In this document: positions 49,896 through 59,523 of the stretch, in pieces
Layout: every line of letters starts with the position of its first letter
Position numbering within the stretch: the stretch's first letter is position 1
DNA from: Candidatus Limicola stercorigallinarum
GTDB lineage: Bacteria > Actinomycetota > Coriobacteriia > Coriobacteriales > Coriobacteriaceae
DNA length: 64,000 nucleotides
Reading direction: 5' to 3'
Assembly (NCBI GenBank): GCA_018711625.1
Contig: DVID01000009.1
Location: 62,001-126,000, forward strand
Notes under the pieces: generated by a model
Told to the model about the DNA's origin: nothing
What the model saw: only the letters and a program-made list of their open reading frames with translations
The model's database searches: none
Program-made: the position numbers and the translations under genes

Positions 49896-51419
49896 ATGGC
49901 GGATGATAGGAGGAGCAAGACTTCGGCAACGTTGATTCGCGTTGCTGTCGCGCGATCGCTGCTTGTCTTGCTTGTGCTTATCATCTGCCTGGGCTGCGCC
50001 TGCGCGGTGATGCTGCGGTGCCGGTATGAAGAGGGCCGCCGTGGCACGGATGATGTTGCGGCGCCGCGGGTGGCCATGGCTGCCGAGCCGCAGCCCCAGG
50101 GGCGCATCGAGACCGCGCTTACCTACACGTGTATCGATAAAGATGGCACCGGTGAGGTTGAGGATACCTTTGTGTGGGATGATGCCTGGTTTACCGAAGG
50201 TGGCCCGGCATATGATTCCGAGCTTGCTCGCACCTGCGCGGTGCTGTCTACGTTGGCGTATTCAGAATCGGGTTATTACCAGGAAGCATCTGATCAACCT
50301 GCTTATATGGAAGATGCCTTGGCCCGCCTGGGCTTTGATGAGGTGTCTACCGAGTCATACCGCTTCCGCAGCGAGGTGGTTGACCAGGTGCTCAACCTTA
50401 TCATGCAGCAAGAGGACACGGTGGCCTATACCCTGGCGCGCAAACGCGTGACCACGCAGACGGGCGAGACGGTGTCGGTCATCCTTATGGTGGCGCGTGG
50501 CAGCTACGGATCGGAGTGGCTGAGCAATCTCAAGCTGGCGATTGAAGACGAGATGGCGGGGCACGAGGAGCAAGAGGCGGGTACTGATGGTGATACGGGA
50601 GATGCCGCGGAAGATGCCACGGGCGTAGGCACGCCAACGGCCGCCGAGATGGATGCCCAGAGTGCCCTAGAGGATGCTATGGGAGATTCTGCCCACCAGG
50701 GGTATAGCGAGGCCGCCGAAGAGGTGTGGGGCGCTCTTTCCTCCTGGATAGACGAAAGCCATGCCGCGGGCGAGCGTGTGGCCCTGGTTACCTGCGGGCA
50801 TAGTCGTGGTGGCGCCATCGCGAACCTTATCGCTGCCCGTGCAGCAGATGAGCTGGCGTATGCTCAGACGGAGACGGACGAGGCCGCGAGTGGTGCGGGC
50901 GCGCTTGCAGGTTACACAGGCGCCGTTGCAGATGAGGATGCTTCATCGCGCACACACATGGCTGCAACGGATACTGTGCGTGCCTATACCTTTGCGTCTC
51001 CGCGAACCACGGTGAGCGAGCGGGCGCACGATGATCGGTACAGCAGCATTTATAACGTGGTGAATCCGGCAGACATCATGCCGAGCTTGCCGCTTGCTAC
51101 CTGGGGATATGAACGCTATGGCTGCGACGTGTTGCTGCCTCGCGTGGGCGATGATGGCTTTGATGCCGCCCATGCTCAGATGGAGGCCCAGTTTGAGCGC
51201 GTGATGGGAATGCCCAACCAGTCCGTTCCCGCTGATGCCCATGTGGTGGACACGGTGGTGCGCGAGGTGGGGGAGCAGGTGACCTCCACCGCCGAGCTTA
51301 TGTCGCCCTCCGGCGTTGCCCAGGCGGTGGGTATCCTTGCTCAGCATGTAGATCCGGAGCGCATGCTCCGGGGGCACATGCCGAGCGTTTACCTTGCCTG
51401 GTTGAGTGCCTGTGCTTAA
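49896..51419 (+). CDS. Lipase class 3-like secreted/membrane protein
   Basis: N-terminal TM segment; LVTCGHSRGGAIANLIAARAAD (GHSRG nucleophile elbow); YTFASPRTTVSERAHDDRYSSIYNVVNPADIMPSLPLA. Confidence 0.78.
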   Translation: MADDRRSKTSATLIRVAVARSLLVLLVLIICLGCACAVMLRCRYEEGRRGTDDVAAPRVAMAAEPQPQGRIETALTYTCIDKDGTGEVEDTFVWDDAWFTEGGPAYDSELARTCAVLSTLAYSESGYYQEASDQPAYMEDALARLGFDEVSTESYRFRSEVVDQVLNLIMQQEDTVAYTLARKRVTTQTGETVSVILMVARGSYGSEWLSNLKLAIEDEMAGHEEQEAGTDGDTGDAAEDATGVGTPTAAEMDAQSALEDAMGDSAHQGYSEAAEEVWGALSSWIDESHAAGERVALVTCGHSRGGAIANLIAARAADELAYAQTETDEAASGAGALAGYTGAVADEDASSRTHMAATDTVRAYTFASPRTTVSERAHDDRYSSIYNVVNPADIMPSLPLATWGYERYGCDVLLPRVGDDGFDAAHAQMEAQFERVMGMPNQSVPADAHVVDTVVREVGEQVTSTAELMSPSGVAQAVGILAQHVDPERMLRGHMPSVYLAWLSACA

Positions 51420-51461
51420 GTAACCGCCGCTGTTTTGTTGGTGTCAGCGGTGTTTCAGCTC

Positions 51462-52985
51462 CTACCGCTCAAGCACCGCGACCGTCTCGACGTGCGAGGT
51501 GTGTGGGAACATGTCAACCGGCGTGAGGCGTACGAGCCGGTAGCCCGCCTGCCCAAGAATCGCAAGGTCGCGCACTTGTGTTGTGGGGTTGCAGCTTACA
51601 TACACCACACGCCGCGGCCCCAGCGCGCTGACCGCCTGGAGAAAGGTTGGCGTCGATCCGGCGCGCGGTGGGTCGAGCACCACAACGTCTGCCTTCATGC
51701 CGTCGCGCGCGCAGCGCTTGATGCAGCTCGTGGCATCCTCGGCCACAAACGTGGCATCAATATGGTTGAGCTGGGCGTTCTCTTGTGCATCAGTCACGCC
51801 GGCCGGGTTGCGTTCAACGCCTACGAGCGAGATGGGAGCCCCCTTGCGCGCCGAGGCTTCGGCTGCGGTGAGGCCGATGGTGCCACTGCCGCAATAGGCG
51901 TCGAGCACCACATCGCCTGCTGCAAGGTCCATGCCTTCGATAGCAACGCTGTAGAGGACCTCGGTCTGCTGCGGATTGGTCTGATAAAACGCGGTGGGCG
52001 AGATGGCAAAGGTGCATCCCAAGAGGCGGTCGTGCATGCGCGGGGTACCTGTGAGTATGCGGGTCTCCGGCCCCAGGATGGCGTTGCCTGGCCGCGGGTT
52101 GATGTTGTGCGCCACACCCACCAGGGCAGGATCGATGGCGGCAAGCGCTTCGGCAAACTCTTGCTCGCGTGGGAGGTCGCGGTTGCTGGTGACCACGGTG
52201 AGCAGGGCTTCGTTGGTGCGCCAGCCCATGCGCACAATGGCGTGGCGGAGCAGTCCGCGGTGGGCATCCTCATCAAAGGCGGTGATGTGCAGGTCTTCTG
52301 CCACGCGCGCTACCGCGTTGAGGATGCGCCGCGCGCCCGGGGCTTCCACCGGGCAGTCGGGGGTGGCGACGATGCGATGCGTTCCCGCAGCAAAAAAACC
52401 TGACTGCACGCTGCCGTGCGGGCCGGGGGCAAAGGGCGTGGCCGCCTTATGCCTAAAGGCACGCGGGGCAGGGAGCTTGCCGGCGTCGGCAGTTATACAG
52501 GCATCGCGCAGGGGGTCATAGGAAACATCCTCGGGCGAGCGCTCCAGCGGATAGCGCATCCCGCGAACGGGCTCAATGCCGCAGTCCCACCCAAACTGGG
52601 CCAGCAGCGGAGTAAAGAGCTCTTCGGTTGCAGCCTGTTTGTTCTTGAGTTGTTTGTGATAGGGCACACCTAAAAGCGAGCAGCCGCCGCAGGCATGCAT
52701 GATGGGGCAGGGGCCCGCAGTGGCGTGTGCCTGATCATGGGCAGAGCGAGCGGGAGCTTTGCGCGGCACGGACTTCTGAGGCGTAGCCTTGCGCGGCGCG
52801 GGTTTTCGCGATGCAGACTTGTGTCCCTCGGACCGCTGCGTCCGGTCGCTGTTCTTGGCGTTTCCGCTGCCCTGGCCGCGCGGTGCTCCCTTCAGCGGAT
52901 GTTTGCCACTCTGCTTCCTCTGTGCGGAGCCTTGATGTTGTGCGCCGCGGTCGGCTGCGCCTGAACGTGTGCGCTGCGATGCCAT
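51462..52985 (-). CDS. 23S rRNA (uracil-5-)-methyltransferase RumA/TrmA family
   Basis: CGGCSLLGVPYHKQLKNKQ; VVLDAYCGSGTIGLTAAE; VVVLDPPRAGSTPTFLQAV; RRVVYVSCNPTTQVRDLAIL; long basic N-terminal extension. Confidence 0.9.
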   Translation of the reverse strand: MASQRTRSGAADRGAQHQGSAQRKQSGKHPLKGAPRGQGSGNAKNSDRTQRSEGHKSASRKPAPRKATPQKSVPRKAPARSAHDQAHATAGPCPIMHACGGCSLLGVPYHKQLKNKQAATEELFTPLLAQFGWDCGIEPVRGMRYPLERSPEDVSYDPLRDACITADAGKLPAPRAFRHKAATPFAPGPHGSVQSGFFAAGTHRIVATPDCPVEAPGARRILNAVARVAEDLHITAFDEDAHRGLLRHAIVRMGWRTNEALLTVVTSNRDLPREQEFAEALAAIDPALVGVAHNINPRPGNAILGPETRILTGTPRMHDRLLGCTFAISPTAFYQTNPQQTEVLYSVAIEGMDLAAGDVVLDAYCGSGTIGLTAAEASARKGAPISLVGVERNPAGVTDAQENAQLNHIDATFVAEDATSCIKRCARDGMKADVVVLDPPRAGSTPTFLQAVSALGPRRVVYVSCNPTTQVRDLAILGQAGYRLVRLTPVDMFPHTSHVETVAVLER

Positions 52986-53311
52986 GCTGCCCCCGTAAGC
53001 TGCTCGTAGATGCTTCAATCGCTCCCATGCTATCAAACCTGTGCCGCGCCTGTCCGCGAGGTGTTCAACGTGAGGGCAACGCTGTGCGCGCGGCCCGCTT
53101 CCTAGTAAGGTGGGTCGCGCTTTTTGCCAGGTGCCCAAGGCAGGCAAGTCACCAGCAAGCATGCCGCCACCAGCCAGGCCTCACCTCGTTTGCACGGCAA
53201 GAGGGAGGCATTCATGGTGGTTCTTGTTTGCTGCGCCGCAAAACGGGCACAAGGAATGAATGTCCGCCTCACGTGCGGCGTTTTGAATCAAACAATACGA
53301 GAGGGGCTCTC

Positions 53312-55969
53312 GTGCTCGAACTCAAATCCATCACCAAGGACTACCCCTCGGGCGATACCGTGGTTCATGCGCTTAAAGGCATTTCGGTTACCTTCCGCAA
53401 CCAGGAGTTTGTAAGCATCCTCGGTCAGTCGGGCTGTGGCAAAACCACGCTGCTCAACATCATCGGTGGCCTGGACCAATACACGCGCGGCGACCTCGTT
53501 ATCAACGGCCGCTCCACCAAGAGCTATCTCGACCGCGACTGGGATACCTACCGCAACCATTCGGTAGGTTTTGTGTTCCAGAGCTACAACCTCATCCCGC
53601 ATCAGTCGGTTATCGCAAACGTGGAGATGGCACTTCTCCTTTCGGGCACGCCGGCCGCCGAGCGCCGTCGCCGTGCGGAGGAGGCGCTTGCCAGCGTGGG
53701 CCTCTCTGAGCAGATGCACAAGCGGCCCAACCAGCTCTCGGGTGGTCAGATGCAGCGCGTGGCCATCGCCCGCGCCATTGTGAACGACCCCGAGATCATC
53801 CTTGCCGATGAGCCCACGGGCGCTCTCGATACCGAAACCTCGGTGGAGGTCATGGAGATCTTGAAGCGCCTCTCGCACGACCGCCTCGTCATTATGGTGA
53901 CGCACAACCCGCAGCTTGCCGAGGAGTACTCCGACCGCATCGTGCGCATCCAGGACGGCTTGGTTATAAGCGACTCCAACCCTGTTGATCCGGAGCGCGA
54001 GCGCCTCACGCCTGAGCAGGTCCAGGCTCACGCCGTTGCCGACGCCAAAAAGGGCAAGCGCAGCATGGGGTTCAAATCGGCGCTCACGCTTTCGTTCACC
54101 AACCTCATGACCAAAAAGGGCCGCACCTTCCTCACGGCCTTTGCCGGATCCATCGGCATCATCGGCATCGCGCTCATCCTCTCGCTTTCGGACGGCGCGC
54201 AGAATTACATCTCCGAGACTGAGCAGTCCACCATGGGAAGCTACCCGCTTACCATCAACGAGACCAGCGTGGACATGGCGAGCATGATGAGCTCGATGAT
54301 GGGTTCGGTGGCCGAGACGACTGCGCAGGCGGTGGGCGAGGGAACCGTCGCATCGAAGAACCTTGTTACCGACATGGTGACGAGCGTGGCCGACGGCGCC
54401 AACGAAAACGATATGCCGACCATCAAGGCATGGCTCGAAACAAATCCGGGTAACATCGACGACATCACAACAGCGATTGAGTACACCTACGACGTGCCGC
54501 TCAATATCTACTCGTCCGACACCTCGGACGGCCCCGTGCAGGTAAACCCCGCCACGGTGATGGATGCGCTGGGTTTTTCCATCGGCGAGACGCAAGGTGA
54601 GATGTTGAGCTCGATGGGCTCGTCGTACGACGTGTTTACCGAGCTGCTGCCCAACCGCGACACCTGGGATCGCGACTACGATGTGGTGGCCGGGCACATG
54701 CCCGAGAACTGGAACGAAGTGGTGCTCTATATAGACAATAACGGCCGCATCTCCGACTACACCCTCTATGCGCTGGGTCTGCTTGATCAAAGCGAGTTGC
54801 GCGGCATGATGGCAAGTGTGGTGGCAGGCCGCAGCGTAGACGAGGTTGAAAGCACAAGCTACACCTACGACGAGCTCATGGATCTTACGTTCAAGCTGGT
54901 GCCGGAGGGGTCGAAGTACGCCGAGCAGGACGACGGCACCTGGGCGGACATGAGCGAAGACGATGCCTATATGACTGACGTGATCAACAACGCCGAGGAG
55001 CTTCATGTGGTGGGTATTGTGAAGCCGACCGAGGAGAACGACGAGTCCAACTGGGGCACGATGCTCTACACGCCCGAGCTCATCGAGCATCTGATTGAGG
55101 TGGGCTCCTCGAGCGCGGCGGTTCAGGCCCAGGAGCAGGACCCCACAACGGATATCTTCACCGGCCTGCCCTTCCAGGAGGATTCGGTTAATCTCAGCAT
55201 GGACGCTATCGAGGCCATGCTCACGCAGCTGCCCGCCGAGCAGGCCGCGCAGATGAGCTCCTACATTGATGGCCTTCGTGCTGAGGGCATGAGTGACGAT
55301 GAAATTGCCCGGGCCTTCTCCAACCGCATGGCAGAGCAAACCGATAACGCCACCTACGAGGGCAATCTTGCCACGCTGGGCGCGGGCGACCTGGATGATC
55401 CCGCGCAGATCAGCATCTACCCGGTGGACTTTGAGGCCAAAGGGCAGATCGACGACCTCATCGAGGATTACAACGATCAGGTTGCCGAAGCGGGTGAAGG
55501 CACCGAGATTCGCTACACCGACATCGTGGGCATGCTCATGTCGAGCGTGACAGACATTGTGAACGCCATCACCTATATCCTCATCGCATTCGTGGGCATC
55601 TCGCTCGTGGTGAGTTCGATCATGATCGGCATCATCACCTATATCTCGGTGCTCGAGCGCACCAAGGAGATTGGTATCCTGCGCGCCATCGGCGCATCGA
55701 AGCGCGATGTGAGCCGCATCTTCACTGCTGAGACGCTCATCATTGGCCTGGTATCGGGCGTGCTGGGCATCGCGGTGACGGTGGCGCTTGATATTCCCGT
55801 CAATATGATCATCGAGCAGGTGGCAGGCGTTGAGAACCTAGCCGCGGTGCCCGCCGGCGCTGGCGTGGCGCTCGTGCTCATCTCGGTGGTGCTCTCGCTT
55901 GTGGCGGGCTTGGCCCCAAGTCGTATGGCAGCCAAGAAAGACCCGGTGACCGCGCTGCGCACGGAGTAG
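53312..55969 (+). CDS. MacB-like ABC transporter, fused ATPase and FtsX-type permease
   Basis: SILGQSGCGKTTLLNIIGGLD, LSGGQMQRVAIARAIVNDPEIILADEPTGALD, C-terminal FtsX-like VLERTKEIGILRAIGASKRDVSRIFTAETLIIGL; GTG start. Confidence 0.92.
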   Translation: MLELKSITKDYPSGDTVVHALKGISVTFRNQEFVSILGQSGCGKTTLLNIIGGLDQYTRGDLVINGRSTKSYLDRDWDTYRNHSVGFVFQSYNLIPHQSVIANVEMALLLSGTPAAERRRRAEEALASVGLSEQMHKRPNQLSGGQMQRVAIARAIVNDPEIILADEPTGALDTETSVEVMEILKRLSHDRLVIMVTHNPQLAEEYSDRIVRIQDGLVISDSNPVDPERERLTPEQVQAHAVADAKKGKRSMGFKSALTLSFTNLMTKKGRTFLTAFAGSIGIIGIALILSLSDGAQNYISETEQSTMGSYPLTINETSVDMASMMSSMMGSVAETTAQAVGEGTVASKNLVTDMVTSVADGANENDMPTIKAWLETNPGNIDDITTAIEYTYDVPLNIYSSDTSDGPVQVNPATVMDALGFSIGETQGEMLSSMGSSYDVFTELLPNRDTWDRDYDVVAGHMPENWNEVVLYIDNNGRISDYTLYALGLLDQSELRGMMASVVAGRSVDEVESTSYTYDELMDLTFKLVPEGSKYAEQDDGTWADMSEDDAYMTDVINNAEELHVVGIVKPTEENDESNWGTMLYTPELIEHLIEVGSSSAAVQAQEQDPTTDIFTGLPFQEDSVNLSMDAIEAMLTQLPAEQAAQMSSYIDGLRAEGMSDDEIARAFSNRMAEQTDNATYEGNLATLGAGDLDDPAQISIYPVDFEAKGQIDDLIEDYNDQVAEAGEGTEIRYTDIVGMLMSSVTDIVNAITYILIAFVGISLVVSSIMIGIITYISVLERTKEIGILRAIGASKRDVSRIFTAETLIIGLVSGVLGIAVTVALDIPVNMIIEQVAGVENLAAVPAGAGVALVLISVVLSLVAGLAPSRMAAKKDPVTALRTE

Positions 55970-56045
55970 GTGGGTGCGCGGCGGCTGCCTGGCCTCCGCG
56001 CAGTCTCCGTGACATGCCTGGGGCCGGCCGAAGCTGCCAGAAACT

Positions 56046-56113
56046 GCTAGCTTGTTTTTTCGACGTTGAGGGACGTGTTTTTGCTTCATTCAACGTCGAA
56101 ATAACAAGCTAGC
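56046..56113. repeat. Inverted repeat, 23/24-bp arms, 20-nt loop
   Basis: gctagcttgttttttcgacgttga (56046-56069) / tcaacgtcgaaataacaagctagc (56090-56113). Confidence 0.85.
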
Positions 56114-56301
56114 GGCGTTTTGTGCTTGCGGAGCGTGGTTGCGGAGCTGCAACCCCGCTGCGCTCCGGCCATTCAGACCCTCCATGCCGGTTTGTGCCCC
56201 GTCGGAGGCGGTGGTGAGCGGCGCTGCCGCCATGGCTCGCAATCGCATGCACAACCAGGGGTTACGACATGCCCGCATGCGTCTTGTGGCGATTATGAGA
56301 A

Positions 56302-56325
56302 GAGATGTTACTTGGTAAACATCTC
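56302..56325. promoter_or_regulatory. Palindromic candidate operator upstream of the fatty-acid operon
   Basis: gagatgtt-acttggta-aacatctc, followed by aactaaaatgctttagctagttttgaca. Confidence 0.45.
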
Positions 56326-56420
56326 AAATAATTTAACTAAAATGCTTTAGCTAGTTTTGACAACCACGGGCGCCGCCGCGCCCTCGCTTCGGACGTCAGC
56401 TCGTCCGGGAAGGAGCAGTC

Positions 56421-56651
56421 ATGGATTTCGAGAAGATGCGCGAGGTCATCGCTGAGACCGTCGGTTGCGACCTGGAGAAGGTCACCCGCGAGGCCGAGCT
56501 CGAGGCCGACCTGGGCGCCGACTCGCTGGCTGCTATGGAGCTCGTGATGGCTCTTGAGGAGGCCTTCGACATCGAGGTCGACGACTCCGCCCTCGACCAG
56601 TTCAAGACGGTCGGTGACCTGGCCGATTACGTCGCTGAGAAGACGGCGTAA
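56421..56651 (+). CDS. acpP: Acyl carrier protein
   Basis: EADLGADSLAAMELVMALEEAFDIEVDD; DSL phosphopantetheine site. Confidence 0.97.
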   Translation: MDFEKMREVIAETVGCDLEKVTREAELEADLGADSLAAMELVMALEEAFDIEVDDSALDQFKTVGDLADYVAEKTA

Positions 56652-56735
56652 CGCGCACACATGCGCACACTTGGCGCGGGCCGGCGGCGTGGTCGTCGGC
56701 CCGCGTTGTATATGCGGTGAGTCGAAGGAGGCAAC

Positions 56736-57233
56736 ATGGGCATGAAACTGCACGATATCTACGACGTGATGGATCGCTTTGAGCAGAGCGGCATCGCACG
56801 CCTTAAGTTGACCTATGACGGTGTGGAGCTTGAGCTTGACCGCGCGGCTGCGCCCGCAGCCGGCGCTGCGGCACCCATCGTGGTGGCGGCACCTGCGCCT
56901 GGTATGGTGCCCCCGGCACCCGTAGCGGCTCCTGAGGCCGCCGCGAACGTGGCGTCTGCTCCCGAGGTGCCGGTGGTTGCTCCGGCAGAGGAGGGCCTCT
57001 TCATCACGGCGCCACTCGTGGGCACGTTCTATGCTGCTCCTGCGCCGGACAAGGATCCTTACGTGCAGCCGGGTGACGCGGTGAAGAAGGGCGACACGGT
57101 GTGCCTGCTTGAGGCCATGAAGATGATGAGCGAGGTCACCGCTCCGTGCGACTGTGTGATTGAAGAGATCATGGTTGCCGACGGCGAGCTCTGCTCGTTC
57201 GGCGCTCCGCTCATTCGCTACCGCGAGCAGTAA
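56736..57233 (+). CDS. accB: Acetyl-CoA carboxylase biotin carboxyl carrier protein
   Basis: Ala/Pro-rich linker; VCLLEAMKMMSEVTAPCDC biotinylation motif. Confidence 0.95.
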   Translation: MGMKLHDIYDVMDRFEQSGIARLKLTYDGVELELDRAAAPAAGAAAPIVVAAPAPGMVPPAPVAAPEAAANVASAPEVPVVAPAEEGLFITAPLVGTFYAAPAPDKDPYVQPGDAVKKGDTVCLLEAMKMMSEVTAPCDCVIEEIMVADGELCSFGAPLIRYREQ

Positions 57234-57249
57234 GCACGAGGTGCGAAGC

Positions 57250-58650
57250 ATGTTCAAGCGTATCCTCATCGCCAACCGCGGCGAGATTGCCGTGCGCGTG
57301 TTCCGCGCGTGCCGCGAGCTCGATATCGAACCCGTGGTGGTGTACTCCGAGGCCGACCGCGAGGCGCTCCACGTGCAGCTGGCCGAGCATGCCTACTGCA
57401 TAGGCCCCGCGCCTTCGGCTCAGAGCTACCTCAATACCGAGGCGCTCCTTACCGTTGCAAAGGCCGCCCACTGCGATGCCATTCATCCCGGTTACGGCTT
57501 TTTGTCTGAGAACGCGGCGTTTGCCGATGCCTGCGAAGAGGCGGGCATCACCTGGATTGGCCCTTCGGGCGACGTTATCCGTACCATGGGCAACAAGGCT
57601 GCCGCCCGCGAGCTTATGAAGCAAGCCGGCGTGCCGGTGGTTCCGGGCTCAGATGGCTCGGTGGCCACCGTGGAAGAAGCCCAGCGCATTGCCGATGAGA
57701 TTGGCTACCCCGTGCTTATTAAGGCGGCTGCCGGTGGCGGCGGCCGCGGTATGCGCAAGGTCTTCGATCCCGCGCAGTTCTGCGACCTCTTTGAAGAGGC
57801 CCGGGCCGAGGCTCGTGCCTGCTTCAACGATGACGAGATGTATCTTGAAAAGCTCATCGTCAACCCGCGCCACATCGAGTTTCAGATTATGGCCGATGCC
57901 CATGGCAACGTGGTGCAGCTGGGGGAGCGCGATTGCTCCATTCAGCGTCGTGGCCAGAAGATGATCGAAGAGACTCCCTCGCGCGCCCTCACGCCCGAGC
58001 TCCGCGCCCGCATGGGCGAGGCTGCCGTGGCCGCTGCCCGCGCTGCCGGGTATGTGAACGCCGGCACCATCGAGTTTGTGCTCGACCCCTCGGGCGAGTT
58101 CTACTTCATCGAGATGAATACGCGCATCCAGGTGGAGCATCCCATCACCGAGTGTGTAACGGGCATTGACCTCGTGCGCGAGCAGCTGCGCGTGGCCTCG
58201 GGTCTCACGCTCTCGTTCACGCAGGAAGATGTGCAGCTGCGCGGGCATGCCATCGAGTGCCGCATTAATGCCGAAGACCCGGCGCATGGCTTTATGCCCT
58301 CGCCTGGTCGCGTGGACTTTGTGCATATCCCCGGAGGTTACGGCGTGCGCGTGGATACCGGCCTCTACGCCGGCTGCGAGCTGCCGCCCTACTACGATTC
58401 GCTTGCGGCGAAGCTCATTGTGTGGGCGCCCACGCGTCTTGAGGCGCTCCGCCGTATGCGTCGCTGCCTCGAAGAGTTTGTGATCGACGGTCCCAAGACC
58501 AACATCGAGGTGCTCCATCAGATCATGTATCACCCCGGGTTTATCCGTGCGGCATACAACACGTCGTTCATTGACGAGAACCTCGACACGATGCTGGCGT
58601 GGGTGGATGCGGCAGACGATGCGGCTGCGACCGAAATGAAGGAGGCGTAA
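57250..58650 (+). CDS. accC: Acetyl-CoA carboxylase biotin carboxylase
   Basis: MFKRILIANRGEIAVRVFRACRELDIEPVVVYSEAD...IHPGYGFLSENAAFA. Confidence 0.96.
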   Translation: MFKRILIANRGEIAVRVFRACRELDIEPVVVYSEADREALHVQLAEHAYCIGPAPSAQSYLNTEALLTVAKAAHCDAIHPGYGFLSENAAFADACEEAGITWIGPSGDVIRTMGNKAAARELMKQAGVPVVPGSDGSVATVEEAQRIADEIGYPVLIKAAAGGGGRGMRKVFDPAQFCDLFEEARAEARACFNDDEMYLEKLIVNPRHIEFQIMADAHGNVVQLGERDCSIQRRGQKMIEETPSRALTPELRARMGEAAVAAARAAGYVNAGTIEFVLDPSGEFYFIEMNTRIQVEHPITECVTGIDLVREQLRVASGLTLSFTQEDVQLRGHAIECRINAEDPAHGFMPSPGRVDFVHIPGGYGVRVDTGLYAGCELPPYYDSLAAKLIVWAPTRLEALRRMRRCLEEFVIDGPKTNIEVLHQIMYHPGFIRAAYNTSFIDENLDTMLAWVDAADDAAATEMKEA

Positions 58651-58656
58651 AGGCTC

Positions 58657-59523
58657 ATGGCGGGAATCTTAGCCGAGCGCCGGCGCAGGCTGCTCGCTCT
58701 CAAAAAGATGCGCCAACAGGGTGCGGCCGTAGGCGTTGAGGAGCAAACTTGCCCCAGCTGCGGGCGCGTTCTCAACGAGGACGACCTGGCGCTCAACCAG
58801 TTTGTATGCCCCTACTGCGGTCACCACTTTGCCATCGCCGCACGCGAGCGCATCAAGATGCTTGTAGACGACGGACAATATCGCGAGCTCGATGCCGCGC
58901 TCGTCTCCACCGACCCACTCGACTTCCCCGAGTACCCCGAGAAGCTTGCCCGTCTACGCGCCACAACGCACCAGGGCGATGCCATTGTGTGCGCCCTTGC
59001 CAAGATTGGCGGCGTGCGCGTGGCTATCGCTGCGCTCGACACGCGCTTTTTGATGGCGAGCATGGGCGCTGTGGTGGGCGAGAAGCTCACGCGCCTCATC
59101 GAGCGTGCCACCAAGCAGCATCTGCCGCTCATCGTGTTCTCGGCAAGTGGTGGCGCGCGCATGCAGGAGGGCATCATCTCGCTCATGCAGATGGCAAAGA
59201 CCTCTGCTGCTATCCAGCGCTTTTCTGACCATGGCGGTCTCTATATCTCGGTGTTCACCAACCCCACCACGGGCGGCGTGACGGCAAGCTTTGCGAGCCT
59301 GGGCGACATTCATCTTGCCGAGCCGGGCGCGCTCGTGGGTTTTGCCGGGCCGCGCGTGATTGAGCAGACCATTGGCGAAAAGCTTCCCGAAGGCTTCCAG
59401 AGTGCGGAGTTTCAGCTCGAGCACGGGTTTGTGGACGCCGTGGTTTCGCGTGCCCGCATGCGCACAACGCTGATTCGTCTGCTCACGCTCCATGGAAAGG
59501 GAGGTGCTGAACATGTTGGATAA
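58657..59523 (+). CDS. accD: Acetyl-CoA carboxylase carboxyltransferase beta subunit
   Basis: CPSCGRVLNEDDLALNQFVCPYCGHHF zinc ribbon; SASGGARMQEGIISLMQMAKT; NPTTGGVTASFASLGD. Confidence 0.95.
   Translation: MAGILAERRRRLLALKKMRQQGAAVGVEEQTCPSCGRVLNEDDLALNQFVCPYCGHHFAIAARERIKMLVDDGQYRELDAALVSTDPLDFPEYPEKLARLRATTHQGDAIVCALAKIGGVRVAIAALDTRFLMASMGAVVGEKLTRLIERATKQHLPLIVFSASGGARMQEGIISLMQMAKTSAAIQRFSDHGGLYISVFTNPTTGGVTASFASLGDIHLAEPGALVGFAGPRVIEQTIGEKLPEGFQSAEFQLEHGFVDAVVSRARMRTTLIRLLTLHGKGGAEHVG

Noticed and set aside
53288-55339. 683-aa minus-strand ORF opposite the ABC transporter
   Set aside because: Antisense shadow; the plus strand encodes clear Walker A/signature motifs.
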